Shown: piece after piece, positions 47,244 to 56,329 of the stretch | How positions within the stretch are numbered: the stretch's first letter is position 1 | Layout of the letters: every line of letters starts with the position of its first letter | Virus record (IMG/VR): IMGVR_UViG_3300045972_000291 | Coordinates: 1-64,000 of that record | Strand: one strand, 5' to 3' | From: a virus | DNA length: 64,000 bases | Notes under the pieces: model-generated | What the model was told of the DNA's origin: nothing | Databases searched by the model: none | What the model saw: only the letters and a program-made list of their open reading frames with translations | Made by a program: the position numbers and the translations under genes

Positions 47244-48068
47244 ATGGAAAATAGAGAACTTCGCACCGTCCCGTTTCACGGCGACGAAATCGTGACCTTC
47301 GAAGCCGAGGGCGTGCGCTATGTCGCAATGCGCCGGATCGTCGAGAACATGGGTCTGAGCTGGGGAAGCCAGCACGACAAGCTTATGGATCAAAAGACGA
47401 AATTCAGTTGTACCGATATCGCCACAACTGGCGCTGACGGCAAAATCTATGAAATGCTCGCCATGCCAGTCGAAAAGCTTCCCCTTTGGCTGGCGTCAAT
47501 CAACCCGAACAAGATCAAGTCCGAGCCGACGCGCGCCAAGGTCGAGCGCTACCAGGCCGAATCCGCCATCGCTCTGCATGACTATTGGACCAAGGGCGTC
47601 GCGGTGCGCGGCGACATGGATGGCGTCGTGACCGATATCGGCGCCGAGGTCAGGCGGGCCATCGGCGGGATCGTCAAGGGCATCGTCCACAAAGAACTTG
47701 TTTCCGTGCTGCCGCAGATGGTTGAAAGCGCCATCGTTGCGGATTCCCGGCGCGCGGCGCTCAATGTCGTGTCGGTGCGCCAACTTACGGCGGACGCCAT
47801 CGAGAAGGGCCGCAACAGCGTCAATCGCAAGATCGGCTACGGTCTGCGCAATCGCGCCGCCGCCGATCCCGATGGCGGCAAAGCATTCCGATGCCCACAT
47901 ACCGGCGTTTGGCTCTTTGATCGCGCCTTTGCCGAGAGGTTCATGCGCGAGGCTGGAGACACGATGGTGCGCGCACATAACGACCGGATACGGGGCCAGG
48001 GCGTATTGAAGCTCGTGCCGCCCAAGCCGGAGAAAGACGAAAGCGATCTTCCAGGACGTCCGGCCTGA
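47244..48068 (+). CDS. ant: P22-like antirepressor (P22_AR_N domain)
   Basis: A 274-aa protein with the antirepressor N-terminal domain: LRTVPFHGDEIVTFEAEGV, YVAMRRIVENMGLSWGSQHD, and MLAMPVEKLPLWLASINPNK IKSEPTRAKV ERYQAE. The C-terminal half contains helical segments and a YGLRNRAAADPDGGKAF region. P22 Ant binds and inactivates CI-type repressors. It is preceded by GGAGAACC and followed by a strong terminator. Its divergent RHH neighbour makes an immI-like unit inserted in tail genes. Confidence 0.85.
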   Translation: MENRELRTVPFHGDEIVTFEAEGVRYVAMRRIVENMGLSWGSQHDKLMDQKTKFSCTDIATTGADGKIYEMLAMPVEKLPLWLASINPNKIKSEPTRAKVERYQAESAIALHDYWTKGVAVRGDMDGVVTDIGAEVRRAIGGIVKGIVHKELVSVLPQMVESAIVADSRRAALNVVSVRQLTADAIEKGRNSVNRKIGYGLRNRAAADPDGGKAFRCPHTGVWLFDRAFAERFMREAGDTMVRAHNDRIRGQGVLKLVPPKPEKDESDLPGRPA

Positions 48069-48094
48069 TTTTTCGCCCGATTCGCATCAATCAG

Positions 48095-48119
48095 GCCGCC
48101 TTCGGGCGGCTTTTTCTTT
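48095..48119 (+). terminator. Rho-independent terminator after the antirepressor
   Basis: GCCGCC, tetraloop TTCG, GGCGGC, then TTTTTCTTT. This is a strong intrinsic terminator. It lies 27 bases beyond the antirepressor stop and would isolate the island from the tail operon downstream, or require anti-termination for late transcripts to pass. Confidence 0.88.
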
Positions 48120-48133
48120 GAAGGCGTCGCAGA

Positions 48134-49003
48134 ATGACTTTCGTCAAGCGAGAAATCTCCGTTTCCTTCAATCTGGCAAAAGGTAATTTCGAGGGCGGCG
48201 GCAACAAGGCGACTGTGACCGGCTTGCGCATTTCGGCTCACATCCTCAACGCCGGGGGCGGCCATGCTGGCACGCTCGCGATGACGATCTACGGCCTCCC
48301 TTTATCGATGATGAACCAGCTTACAACGCTGGGAACGCGAACAAATTACATCTACCAGAACACCGTTTCCGTCATGGCGGGAGACGCCATCGCTGGCATG
48401 AATTTGGTTTTCAAAGGGAACATCACTTACGCGTGGACCGACGCGGCGTCGCAGCCGAAGGTCTGCTTCCGCCTTGAGGCCGTCGCCAGCGGAGATCAGA
48501 TGGTGAAATCGGCGCCGCCGACGAGTTATCAAGGCGCCGCCGATGTTGCGACGATCATGGGGAAGTTGGCGAAGGCCATGGGCCTTTCGTTCGAAAACAA
48601 TGGCGTCAACGTCAAAATAGCGAACCCCTATCTTGCCGGGTCCCCGTGGCATCAAGTGCTCGCACTGGCTCAGCATGCGGGCATCGAGCACATCATCGAC
48701 AAGGGGACGCTGGCGATCTGGAACAGCGGCCAGTCCCGAAAAAAGGGGCCGGTCCTGATCTCCCCGTCGACAGGCATGGTCGGCTACCCGGCATTCAACG
48801 AGAGCGCGATCGTCGTCAAATCGATCTTCAATCCATCGCTCGACCCCGGCGCCGAGATCACCGTCAAAAGCGACCTGACGCCGGCATGCGGCACTTGGAA
48901 TGTTACCGGCGTCGAGCACGATCTTGAAAGCGAAGTCTATCAGGGGCGGTGGTTTACGTCCGTCGTCGCCACGACGCCGCACCAACCGGGACTGACGCCA
49001 TGA
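48134..49003 (+). CDS. Baseplate hub protein
   Basis: A 289-aa protein of the gp44/gpD-like hub type: MTFVKREISVSFNLAKGNFE, RISAHILNAGGGHAGTLAMT, IYGLPLSMMNQLTTLG and a C-terminal GTWNVTGVEHDLESEVYQG. The hub forms the centre of the baseplate that receives the spike. The gene begins 15 bases after the terminator and overlaps the spike gene by four bases (ATGA). Confidence 0.85.
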   Translation: MTFVKREISVSFNLAKGNFEGGGNKATVTGLRISAHILNAGGGHAGTLAMTIYGLPLSMMNQLTTLGTRTNYIYQNTVSVMAGDAIAGMNLVFKGNITYAWTDAASQPKVCFRLEAVASGDQMVKSAPPTSYQGAADVATIMGKLAKAMGLSFENNGVNVKIANPYLAGSPWHQVLALAQHAGIEHIIDKGTLAIWNSGQSRKKGPVLISPSTGMVGYPAFNESAIVVKSIFNPSLDPGAEITVKSDLTPACGTWNVTGVEHDLESEVYQGRWFTSVVATTPHQPGLTP

Positions 49004-49608
49004 GCGATGATGGAAGCGCCGGATGGGTCGGCCTCACCGACTCCAATTCGGAGTTCAATCGGCATTCGTTTCATGTGCGCCAGCATCTCGCCAAAGTCCG
49101 CACCGCCACCCCCGTCAAAATCATCGCCGTCACCGGCACAAGCCCGAATTTCATCGTCTCCGTCCAGCCGCTCGTCAACCAGGTCGACGGCGCCGGCAAC
49201 GCGACGCCGCACGGCGTGATCCATGGAATCCCGGTCACGTCGATGTCGGGCGGAAACGGCCACGTCACCGTCAAACCGAAAGTCGGCGACCAGGGCCTGA
49301 TGGCGATCTGCGACCGCGACATATCGGCGGTCAAGGCCAATGCCGGGCAGGCCAATCCGGGATCGAGACGGCGGCATGACCTCGCCGACGGCGTCTATCT
49401 CGGCGGGTTCGGCAACATGAACGGCGCGCCGCCCCAAAGCGTCACCTTCGATGAGGCCGGCGTCCATATCGTCGGCGCGCCGGCGGTCAATATCACCGGC
49501 AACCTGACCGTGACAGGCACGATCACGGCGGGGTTCGGCACCGGCGATGCGGTGACGCTGCAGCAGCACAAGCACGCCGGCGGCCCGGTTCCAGATGCGG
49601 GGACATGA
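49000..49608 (+). CDS. Baseplate spike protein (Gp138/gpV-like)
   Basis: A 202-aa protein. An N-terminal OB-fold-like domain (VKIIAVTGTSPNFIVSVQPL then IHGIPVTSMSGGNGHVTVKP, LMAICDRDISAVKANAG) is followed by a beta-helix-like tip (INITGNLTVTGTITAGFGTG-like) and a histidine-rich QQHKHAGG. This is the pattern of spike proteins that pierce the outer membrane. Confidence 0.85.
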   Translation: MSDDGSAGWVGLTDSNSEFNRHSFHVRQHLAKVRTATPVKIIAVTGTSPNFIVSVQPLVNQVDGAGNATPHGVIHGIPVTSMSGGNGHVTVKPKVGDQGLMAICDRDISAVKANAGQANPGSRRRHDLADGVYLGGFGNMNGAPPQSVTFDEAGVHIVGAPAVNITGNLTVTGTITAGFGTGDAVTLQQHKHAGGPVPDAGT

Positions 49609-49611
49609 TCG

Positions 49612-49962
49612 TTGAAAACCATTCTTCTTGATCGCTCGACCTGGGACCTTGTCCTCGATGCCCAACGCAATCTAGCCGTCGCGACGGAGCCCTATCGGCT
49701 GGCGCAGGATGCAGCCTCCGCCTGCCGGGCTTTCCTTGGCGAGGTCTGGTACGACACCAAGAAGGGTATCCCCTATTGGGGTCAAATCCTTGGTCACAGA
49801 CCGCCACTTTCCCTGATCAAGGCGAAAATGGTTGCGGTCGCCATGACGGTTCCGGGCGTCGTCGCGGCGCAGTGCTTCATCTCTTCCGTCGCCGACCGCA
49901 CCGTTCGCGGTCAAATTCAGGTCACGGACGCCAACGGCGTCATCACAGCGGCGGCGTTCTGA
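49612..49962 (+). CDS. Baseplate wedge protein (gp25/gpW-like)
   Basis: A 116-aa protein starting at TTG 49612, [20 protein letters not shown], with [40 protein letters not shown]. These match the short gp25-like wedge proteins that follow the spike in contractile phages. It is coupled to the J gene. Confidence 0.82.
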   Translation: MKTILLDRSTWDLVLDAQRNLAVATEPYRLAQDAASACRAFLGEVWYDTKKGIPYWGQILGHRPPLSLIKAKMVAVAMTVPGVVAAQCFISSVADRTVRGQIQVTDANGVITAAAF

Positions 49963-49964
49963 CC

Positions 49965-51398
49965 ATGACGGCAACGACCAACGTTCCGGCGCCGATCTGG
50001 ACGCCCACTGGATTTCAGGCGCCCGCCGAGCTCGATATCCTCACCGCGCGGCAGGCCGACATCAACACCGCGCTTGGCGGCGACGTCAATCCAGACTTGA
50101 CCACACCGCAGGGGCAGTTGGCCTCCAGCGAAACCGCGATCATCGGGAATGTGAACGACGCCTTCCTGTTCATGGCGTCGCAGTTCGATCCCAAATACGC
50201 CGTGGGGCGCAATCAGGACGCCCTGGCCCGCATCTATTTCATCGAGCGCAATCCCGCGCAGCCCACCGTTCTTCAGATCGCATGCACCGGCCTGGCTGGC
50301 GTCGTCATCCCCGTCAATGCGCTGATCCAGGACGCATCGGGCAGCACTTATGCCTGCACCGAAGCCGGGGTCATCCCCGAGGGCGGCTCGATCTCGCTGC
50401 CTTTCGCCAACACCGTCACCGGCGCCATCGCCGTCCCCTCATCGACGGCCGTCTCGATTTACCAGTCGATCCCTGGCTGGGACAATGTGACGTGCGAAGG
50501 CGGAACCATCGGGCGGCCGGTCGAAAGCCGGAGCGATTTCGAGGCCCGGCGCGCGCTCTCGGTTGCCCTGAATTCGAACGGCTCCCTGCCGTCCATCATC
50601 GGATCGGTGCTTTCCGTCGCCGATGTCATCGACGCCATCGCCGTCGAAAACGATACCGGATCGGCCGCGACCACTGGCGGCGTTTCGCTGGTCCCGCACT
50701 CGATCTATGTCGCGGTCGTCGGCGGCGACGCTCAGGCGGTTGCTGAGGCGATCTGGAAAAAGAAGGGGCCTGGCTGCTCCTATAACGGCAACACGACCAT
50801 GACTGTGCTGGATACCGGAAACGGCTACGCTCTGCCCTATCCGGCATATTCGGTTTCTTTCCAAATTCCGGCGGCGCTCCCGATCCTATTCTCGGTCGTC
50901 ATCGTCAATTCGTCGCTCGTCCCATCCAATGCCGCAGCCCTGATCCAGAACGCCATTATTTCCGCCTTTGCCGGAGGCGACGGCGGCCCGCGCGCGCGGA
51001 TCGGGTCCGAGGTGCTGGCGAGCCGTTACTACGCGCCTATCGCCGCCATTGGCCCTTGGATGCAGATCGTCTCCATCGAAATTGGGTCGATCAATTCCGC
51101 CGCGGCAACGTTTGGCGGCTCGATTTCGGGCAACACGCTGACGGTCTCTTCCATCGCATCGGGCGCGCTCGCTGTCGGGCAGACGATCATGGACGCAAGT
51201 GGCAGAATCGCCACCGGAACGCAGATCACGGCGCTTGGGACCGGAACAGGCGGAACCGGAACCTATACCGTCAACGCGCCTCAGACCGTCGCGCTGGAGC
51301 CCATGCGGGCGGTTGTGCCGGGCCTGTTCAAAATCCAGACCAACATCAACCAGGTCCCCTCGATCACGGCCCAAAACATCGCGGTTTCATTCGGATGA
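49965..51398 (+). CDS. Baseplate J-like protein with inserted beta module
   Basis: A 477-aa wedge protein. The J core has [20 protein letters not shown] and [40 protein letters not shown], and [20 protein letters not shown]. Near the C-terminus residues from about 378 ([20 protein letters not shown] to [20 protein letters not shown]) interrupt the fold before [20 protein letters not shown]. It shapes the baseplate periphery and probably contacts fibre proteins. Confidence 0.88.
   Translation: MTATTNVPAPIWTPTGFQAPAELDILTARQADINTALGGDVNPDLTTPQGQLASSETAIIGNVNDAFLFMASQFDPKYAVGRNQDALARIYFIERNPAQPTVLQIACTGLAGVVIPVNALIQDASGSTYACTEAGVIPEGGSISLPFANTVTGAIAVPSSTAVSIYQSIPGWDNVTCEGGTIGRPVESRSDFEARRALSVALNSNGSLPSIIGSVLSVADVIDAIAVENDTGSAATTGGVSLVPHSIYVAVVGGDAQAVAEAIWKKKGPGCSYNGNTTMTVLDTGNGYALPYPAYSVSFQIPAALPILFSVVIVNSSLVPSNAAALIQNAIISAFAGGDGGPRARIGSEVLASRYYAPIAAIGPWMQIVSIEIGSINSAAATFGGSISGNTLTVSSIASGALAVGQTIMDASGRIATGTQITALGTGTGGTGTYTVNAPQTVALEPMRAVVPGLFKIQTNINQVPSITAQNIAVSFG
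51100..51310 (+). repeat. Beta module copy 3 (in baseplate J)
   Basis: Encodes [39 protein letters not shown] and [20 protein letters not shown]. It shares the GSI-G-TLTVS and GTGTGG-GTY-V signatures of copies 1 and 2, and is inserted at a loop of the J fold. Confidence 0.8.
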
Positions 51399-52129
51399 GC
51401 GGCGGAATTATCGAGACCGGCCCTGACTATCCGCCCGCGCCGTCGCAGCGGGTCCCAACCAATGGCGAAATCGTCCCCTTCAATTATTGGCAGACCGTCA
51501 TCGCGCAATACGCGAACAGTCCTGGCCTGATCGGGATCATTGGAAGTTTCGCAGCCGCCGTCGATCAGTCCGCCAATATCGATGCGTTCTACCGGTTGGT
51601 CATGAACATCGACTCTGCCGTCGAATACGGGCTCGATTGCTGGGGCCGCATCGTCGGTGTCACGCGCACGCTTTACGTGCCTGACGTCAAATGGTTCGGT
51701 TTCTCTCAAGGCGCGCCGAATTCGGTCGGGTTCGGCCAAGGGCCGTTCTACGCCGGCGAGTCGCTCAACAACAATTATCGGCTGGCGGACAATTCCTACC
51801 GGACGCTGATTTTCGCAAAGGCGATGGCAAATATTTCGGATGGGTCGATCCCGAGCATCAATAAAATCCTGATGGCGCTCTTCCCGGGTCGGGGCAATTG
51901 CTATTGCACCGACGCGCCCATGGCCGTCCCTTATTTCGGCTTTTCTCAAGGCGCTCCAGGATCGGTCGGGTTCGGACAGGGCCCGTTCTACATGGGTGAA
52001 GGTTTTGGCGGGATGACCATGACTTACACCTTCGAGTTTCCGCTTTCGAACATCGAACTCGCCATCGTGCAGCAATCCGGCGTGCTCCCGAAGCCGACCG
52101 GCGTCGCCGCCCGCGTCGTCATCATCTGA
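51395..52129 (+). CDS. Baseplate wedge protein (DUF2612-like)
   Basis: A 244-aa protein with a [40 protein letters not shown] and [20 protein letters not shown], characteristic of DUF2612. It contains two copies of [20 protein letters not shown]-like sequence, an internal duplication. It overlaps the J gene by four bases. The duplication may bind a fibre. Confidence 0.82.
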   Translation: MSGGIIETGPDYPPAPSQRVPTNGEIVPFNYWQTVIAQYANSPGLIGIIGSFAAAVDQSANIDAFYRLVMNIDSAVEYGLDCWGRIVGVTRTLYVPDVKWFGFSQGAPNSVGFGQGPFYAGESLNNNYRLADNSYRTLIFAKAMANISDGSIPSINKILMALFPGRGNCYCTDAPMAVPYFGFSQGAPGSVGFGQGPFYMGEGFGGMTMTYTFEFPLSNIELAIVQQSGVLPKPTGVAARVVII

Positions 52130-52139
52130 GGATCTGTCA

Positions 52140-53453
52140 ATGCTGATTTCCTCCATCCCGGCGAAATTCACCATTCCTTGGGCGAATTCGGCCGGGGGCG
52201 CCTATATCCGATCGATCCCGACGCCATCGCAGATCGGCGTTGCCGACGGCGCGGCGTCGCTCACCGATGGTTTCCCGCCGTGGTGTTTTGCGGCCGGGGG
52301 AGCGCCGGATGGCCGCGATTTCCAGGGCATCCTGAGGTGGGTCACGCAATGGCAGCAGTGGCAGCAGGCCGGCGGTCCGGTTGCTTACGATTCGGCGTTT
52401 CAGACGGCGATTGGCGGATATCCCAAGGGCGCCGTTGTCGCGTCAGCGACGGCGTTCGCGGTTTCCTGGCTCAGCACGGTCGACAATAACGGGACCAACC
52501 CGGACGCAGGTGGGGCAGGCTGGATCAAGGTTGTCGGGAACGGTCCTTTTTATGCCGCCGACACCGGGTCGGCCAATGCACTGGCGATCTCTGTCCCCAA
52601 CATCTCCGCGCTCGCGGCTGGGCAATCGTTCATTGTCAAAAAATCGTCTTCTGCGAATACCAGCGCAGCGACGATTATCGTTACCGGAAGCTCTGGCGCG
52701 CTCGCGTCAACAGCGGTTGTCTGGGCCGACGGAACCGCGCTCGCGTCTGGTGACTGGCCCGCGAATGTGACCGGTCTTGTCGAATATGACGGGGCGCAGT
52801 TCAACCTTCTTTCCGTCATGGGGCCGAGCGTGTTCGCGCGGGCGGGGCGCGGGGCGGCGACAAATATTATTCCCTTCCCCTCATCGACCGCATGGACGGT
52901 CCCTGCGGGCGTGACATCGATCAAACGCGCTCGCTGCTGGGGCGCCGGTGGCGGCGGCGGCGGGTCATTTGGCGCGGGGTCGGGCGGTTCTGGCGGCGGC
53001 GGCGGCGCCTACGCGGAAGCCATCAATATCCCCGTCACGCCCGGCGCAAGCATCACAGTGACGGTCGGGGCGGCCGGCGCGGCCGGCGCGGGAACGCCAA
53101 CCAATGGCGGCGCGGGCGGGACAACGTCGTTCGGCTCCTATTGTTCGGCGGGCGGCGGTGGCGGCGGTTATTCAGGAACGGGCGCGCTCCAATCCACGTT
53201 TCAAGGCGCAGGCGGCACCGCAACTATAGGCTCCGTTTTGCTGTCAGGTGCGGGCGGGGGCAATGCTTATACCACCGGCGCCAATTACGGCGGCGGAATT
53301 GGCGGCCAATCCCCGTTCGGAGCCGGAAGCCCATCGCTCAATCTCAACACGGCAGGGGCCAATGGCAGCTTTCCGGGCGGCGGCGCCAACGCTGGAGCCA
53401 TCGGCAACGGGGGCGGCGCAGGCGGCGCCGGTTTCATCATCATCGAATATTGA
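52140..53453 (+). CDS. Tail fibre with glycine-rich tip
   Basis: A 437-aa fibre. The N-terminal part (MLISSIPAKFTIPWANSAGG then PTPSQIGVADGAASLTDGFP) attaches to the baseplate. The C-terminal 180 residues are glycine-rich (GGGGGGSFGAGSGGSGG and GGAGGTTSFGSYC, ending GGGAGGAGFIIIEY). Such domains form polyglycine-II bundles in adhesins of some phages and recognise receptors. GGGRRE-type repeats are not visible. Receptor unknown. Confidence 0.82.
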   Translation: MLISSIPAKFTIPWANSAGGAYIRSIPTPSQIGVADGAASLTDGFPPWCFAAGGAPDGRDFQGILRWVTQWQQWQQAGGPVAYDSAFQTAIGGYPKGAVVASATAFAVSWLSTVDNNGTNPDAGGAGWIKVVGNGPFYAADTGSANALAISVPNISALAAGQSFIVKKSSSANTSAATIIVTGSSGALASTAVVWADGTALASGDWPANVTGLVEYDGAQFNLLSVMGPSVFARAGRGAATNIIPFPSSTAWTVPAGVTSIKRARCWGAGGGGGGSFGAGSGGSGGGGGAYAEAINIPVTPGASITVTVGAAGAAGAGTPTNGGAGGTTSFGSYCSAGGGGGGYSGTGALQSTFQGAGGTATIGSVLLSGAGGGNAYTTGANYGGGIGGQSPFGAGSPSLNLNTAGANGSFPGGGANAGAIGNGGGAGGAGFIIIEY

Positions 53454-53462
53454 GGGCGGCTT

Positions 53463-54044
53463 ATGTCCATCGCGCAAATCATCGAAGCCGGCGTGGTCGC
53501 CAATGCCATCGCCGTCGACCCGTCTGCTGTTGTCTCGGCGGATGGAAAAAACCTGACATGGGACGGCGGGGAATATGAAGCGCCGGAAGGCCTCATGCTC
53601 ATGATGCAAGAGGGCGCAGGCATCGGCTGGACGCTGTCGGACGGCGTTCTGGTCGCGCCCGCCGCGCCTTCAGCGCCCGCGCCGACAAAAGCCGATCTCC
53701 TCGCCTACGCCGCGCAGAAGCGGTTCGAGATCGAAACCGGCGGGATCGTGGTTGACGGCACGCGCATCGACACCTCGCGCGCGTCGCAGAACATGATTTC
53801 CAATGCGGACCGTTATGCGCAGGCGAGCGGCGTAGCATCCGTCAGGTATAAGGCGGCGTCCGGGTGGATCACGCCCGCGGCGGCGCCGCTCCATGCGGTC
53901 GCGCTTGCTGTCGGCGCGCATGTGCAGGCCTGCTTCGATATCGAATACGACCTCGACGCCGCCATCGAGGCCGGGAGCATCACGACCATGGCGGAGATCG
54001 ACACGCCGCCGGCGCCGATCCCGGCCTGGCCCGCCAATTCGTAA
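53463..54044 (+). CDS. Fibre-associated DUF4376-like protein
   Basis: A 193-aa protein. The C-terminal 120 residues (LLAYAAQKRFEIETGGIVVD, GTRIDTSRASQNMISNADRY, AGSITTMAEI) match DUF4376 proteins often found next to tail fibres, possibly assembly chaperones. The N-terminal 70 are unassigned. It follows the glycine-rich fibre by nine bases. Confidence 0.78.
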   Translation: MSIAQIIEAGVVANAIAVDPSAVVSADGKNLTWDGGEYEAPEGLMLMMQEGAGIGWTLSDGVLVAPAAPSAPAPTKADLLAYAAQKRFEIETGGIVVDGTRIDTSRASQNMISNADRYAQASGVASVRYKAASGWITPAAAPLHAVALAVGAHVQACFDIEYDLDAAIEAGSITTMAEIDTPPAPIPAWPANS

Positions 54045-54141
54045 AGCCGCGGCCCCGCGCAAGCTTCTCTGATCCCCTGACCTCGCAGCCTCTACGCACC
54101 GCCTCGCGCGGCGCTTTGGCGCGCGCCTGCAAGGATGCCCG
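54045..54141. other. Short intergenic stretch
   Basis: About 97 bases with no gene. The sequence is GC-rich and contains no hairpin strong enough to call. The preceding stop and the following ATG (54142) belong to tail genes. Confidence 0.5.
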
Positions 54142-54759
54142 ATGACCCAGCTCAGCCTGCGCGCGTCGAACAACGCGACCTTTCGCTGGACGCGCGACCT
54201 GTCGCAATTCGCGTCAGTCTATGACCTGGCCTCGGCGACGATCCGCATGCAGGCGCGGACCTTCCCGGGGGCGCCGGACCCGCCGACCTATCAATGGGTG
54301 ACAGGCGCGACCTCGGGCGGACGGGTCAGTTTCAACCCGACCACGAATCTCGCCGTCTTCACCGCGCCGCTCGCCGACATGGGCGCACTGTCCGGCGACC
54401 TCGACTATGACGTCCGGCTCGAATTTCCGACCGGCGTCGTCCCGCTGGTCCGCGGTAACCTGGCGTTCCATCCTGGCGTCACGCGGACGTCCGGCGATTC
54501 CTCGGCAACCGGCGTCTCCGGCATCGGCGACACGGTCACGGTGGATGGCGAGCGCGCGTCATCGCCTGTTCCGCTGCCCCTGGCGCTGACCGCCGCCATC
54601 GCCGCTGTTGAGGCGTCGGGCGGCGCGGGCGCGGGCTTCAATGTGTCCCTGACGGACGCCTTCGGCGCGTCGCTGGGTCGTCTCGCCTCCACGTCCGGCG
54701 CCGGGGCTTCCGTTCAAATCACCGATTCCTTCGGGACAGTCTTGGGGTACGCGGCATGA
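54142..54759 (+). CDS. Hypothetical tail protein
   Basis: A 205-aa beta-rich protein, MTQLSLRASNNATFRWTRDL, whose N-terminal half resembles a small domain with a WTRDLSQFASVYDLASATIR and a FHPGVTRTSGDSSATGV linker. The C-terminus has two related short repeats, VSLTDAFGASLGRLA and VQITDSFGTVLGYAA. It overlaps the esterase gene by four bases. It is probably a fibre or baseplate accessory. Confidence 0.65.
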   Translation: MTQLSLRASNNATFRWTRDLSQFASVYDLASATIRMQARTFPGAPDPPTYQWVTGATSGGRVSFNPTTNLAVFTAPLADMGALSGDLDYDVRLEFPTGVVPLVRGNLAFHPGVTRTSGDSSATGVSGIGDTVTVDGERASSPVPLPLALTAAIAAVEASGGAGAGFNVSLTDAFGASLGRLASTSGAGASVQITDSFGTVLGYAA

Positions 54760-56318
54760 GCGTTTCCGTCGTCACGCTTGGCAATTTGGGCGCCGATTTC
54801 GATACAGCGGGCGCGCAGGAGGCGAGCAAAGTCAACGTTTCCGCCGCGCTAAAAGCCAGCCTCGCGCCCAGGGATAACAGCAACAAAAAAACGATTGTCG
54901 TTTTCTGTTCCTCGGGCGGCTTGGCAGGCAGCGGGGCGACGCCATCCGCCGAGAACAACTGGGCGTCGCCCGCCGGCAATTGGAGCGGGCTGCTCGCCGC
55001 CGCGCTCGCGCCGTCCGGCTGGACGGTGTTCAATCGCTCGATTTCGGGGACCGGCGTCGACACCAGCATCGCACGGTTTTGGACCGACGTAGCGCCCCAC
55101 AAGCCCTCGCATGTGATCTTGGCAACGGGCATCGCAAATGATGGCTACAATATTCAACACTATCTGAGCGGAGTTCTGGAGATCATCCGGCTGTGCAAGC
55201 TGATTGGCGCGGTCCCGGTACTTCGCAGCATCTACCCGCACAACGCCATGACGGCGGCGCAATATGCCGCTGTGCTTGGGCTCAACAGGCAACTGTCGAA
55301 TCTCGGCTATCCGTTCATCGACCAGATGAGCATGTTCGACGACGGAAGCGGTCATTTCATCGGCGGATCGACGTATACCAGCGACGGGCAGCACCTGGGC
55401 GATCCGGGCAACGCCGGCCTGTTCAGCGCAATTGACCTTGGCGCGTTCACGGCCTTTACGGGTGGCCAGTGGGTTTCGCCAAGACAGGCCGGCGCCTGGC
55501 AGATGTCGATTGCCGACACGAACGAGATCGGGATCTGGGGCAGATCGACGGAGGGGCTTGGCGGCAATGTCAAGTCATTCTCGATGCGCGCAAAGGTCAA
55601 GTCACAGTCGGGAATTCCCACGTATCGCGGCGTCATGGGCGCTACGAATGCGACGGGAGACGTTATCCGGTTGCGCCATCAGGGAACTTACAATCTGGGC
55701 AGCACGCCGGGCATTGTCGGCTCAGCATCCTCGATCTCGCCGGAAACGGATTTTACCACGCACGAATTCGTCATCACTTACAATCACATGACGGATTTCG
55801 CCGCCCTCTACATAGACGGCGCGCTGGTTGCGTCCGGGGCTGCGGGAACCACGCAAGCCGCGATCGCGCAATTTTCATTCGGATCGCCAGTCGGAGCCGC
55901 CATCTGTGCGGCGGGAATGACATTTTCCGAAATGGGCGTGTGGCAGGTACCGCTCTCCGCGCTCGATGTTGCGGCCATGAACCTGACCGGCGCTGTCCCT
56001 CGGGGCAGCATGATTTTCGACGCCGATCTCAGCGCCAGCCCGAACGGTGTGTCAGGCGCCCAATCTGGCGTCTGCCCTAATGCAATCGGGAACGGACTGC
56101 TTCCGGTTATTGGCGGGTCGTGGCTTCCGGTGGACGCGGGCAGTCCCGCGCTGGCTCCGTCGCCGCTCTATGCCGCGTTCATCGCAATGCTTGGCGCGGC
56201 CTCGCAGGCTGAACGTGACGCTATCGCGGCCCTCCTCGGCACGAGTTCGGGCGGCGGCTCAACATCATCCTTCCAACTCGACCCGATTGACGCGCTCGCC
56301 ACCGCCATCATGCACTGA
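54756..56318 (+). CDS. SGNH-esterase/LamG-like tail protein
   Basis: A 520-aa protein. Residues 45-225 resemble an SGNH hydrolase: block I-like IVVFCSSGGLAGSG with Ser, block III GIANDGYN with Gly/Asn, and DGQHLGDPGNAGL with the Asp-x-x-His pair. Residues 240-430 look like a LamG/concanavalin fold (SMRAKVKSQSGIPTYRGVMG, FALYIDGALVASG-like). It probably deacetylates a surface polysaccharide. The catalytic assignment is moderate because block I deviates from GDS. Confidence 0.7.
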   Translation: MSVSVVTLGNLGADFDTAGAQEASKVNVSAALKASLAPRDNSNKKTIVVFCSSGGLAGSGATPSAENNWASPAGNWSGLLAAALAPSGWTVFNRSISGTGVDTSIARFWTDVAPHKPSHVILATGIANDGYNIQHYLSGVLEIIRLCKLIGAVPVLRSIYPHNAMTAAQYAAVLGLNRQLSNLGYPFIDQMSMFDDGSGHFIGGSTYTSDGQHLGDPGNAGLFSAIDLGAFTAFTGGQWVSPRQAGAWQMSIADTNEIGIWGRSTEGLGGNVKSFSMRAKVKSQSGIPTYRGVMGATNATGDVIRLRHQGTYNLGSTPGIVGSASSISPETDFTTHEFVITYNHMTDFAALYIDGALVASGAAGTTQAAIAQFSFGSPVGAAICAAGMTFSEMGVWQVPLSALDVAAMNLTGAVPRGSMIFDADLSASPNGVSGAQSGVCPNAIGNGLLPVIGGSWLPVDAGSPALAPSPLYAAFIAMLGAASQAERDAIAALLGTSSGGGSTSSFQLDPIDALATAIMH

Positions 56319-56329
56319 GGATACTTCCA

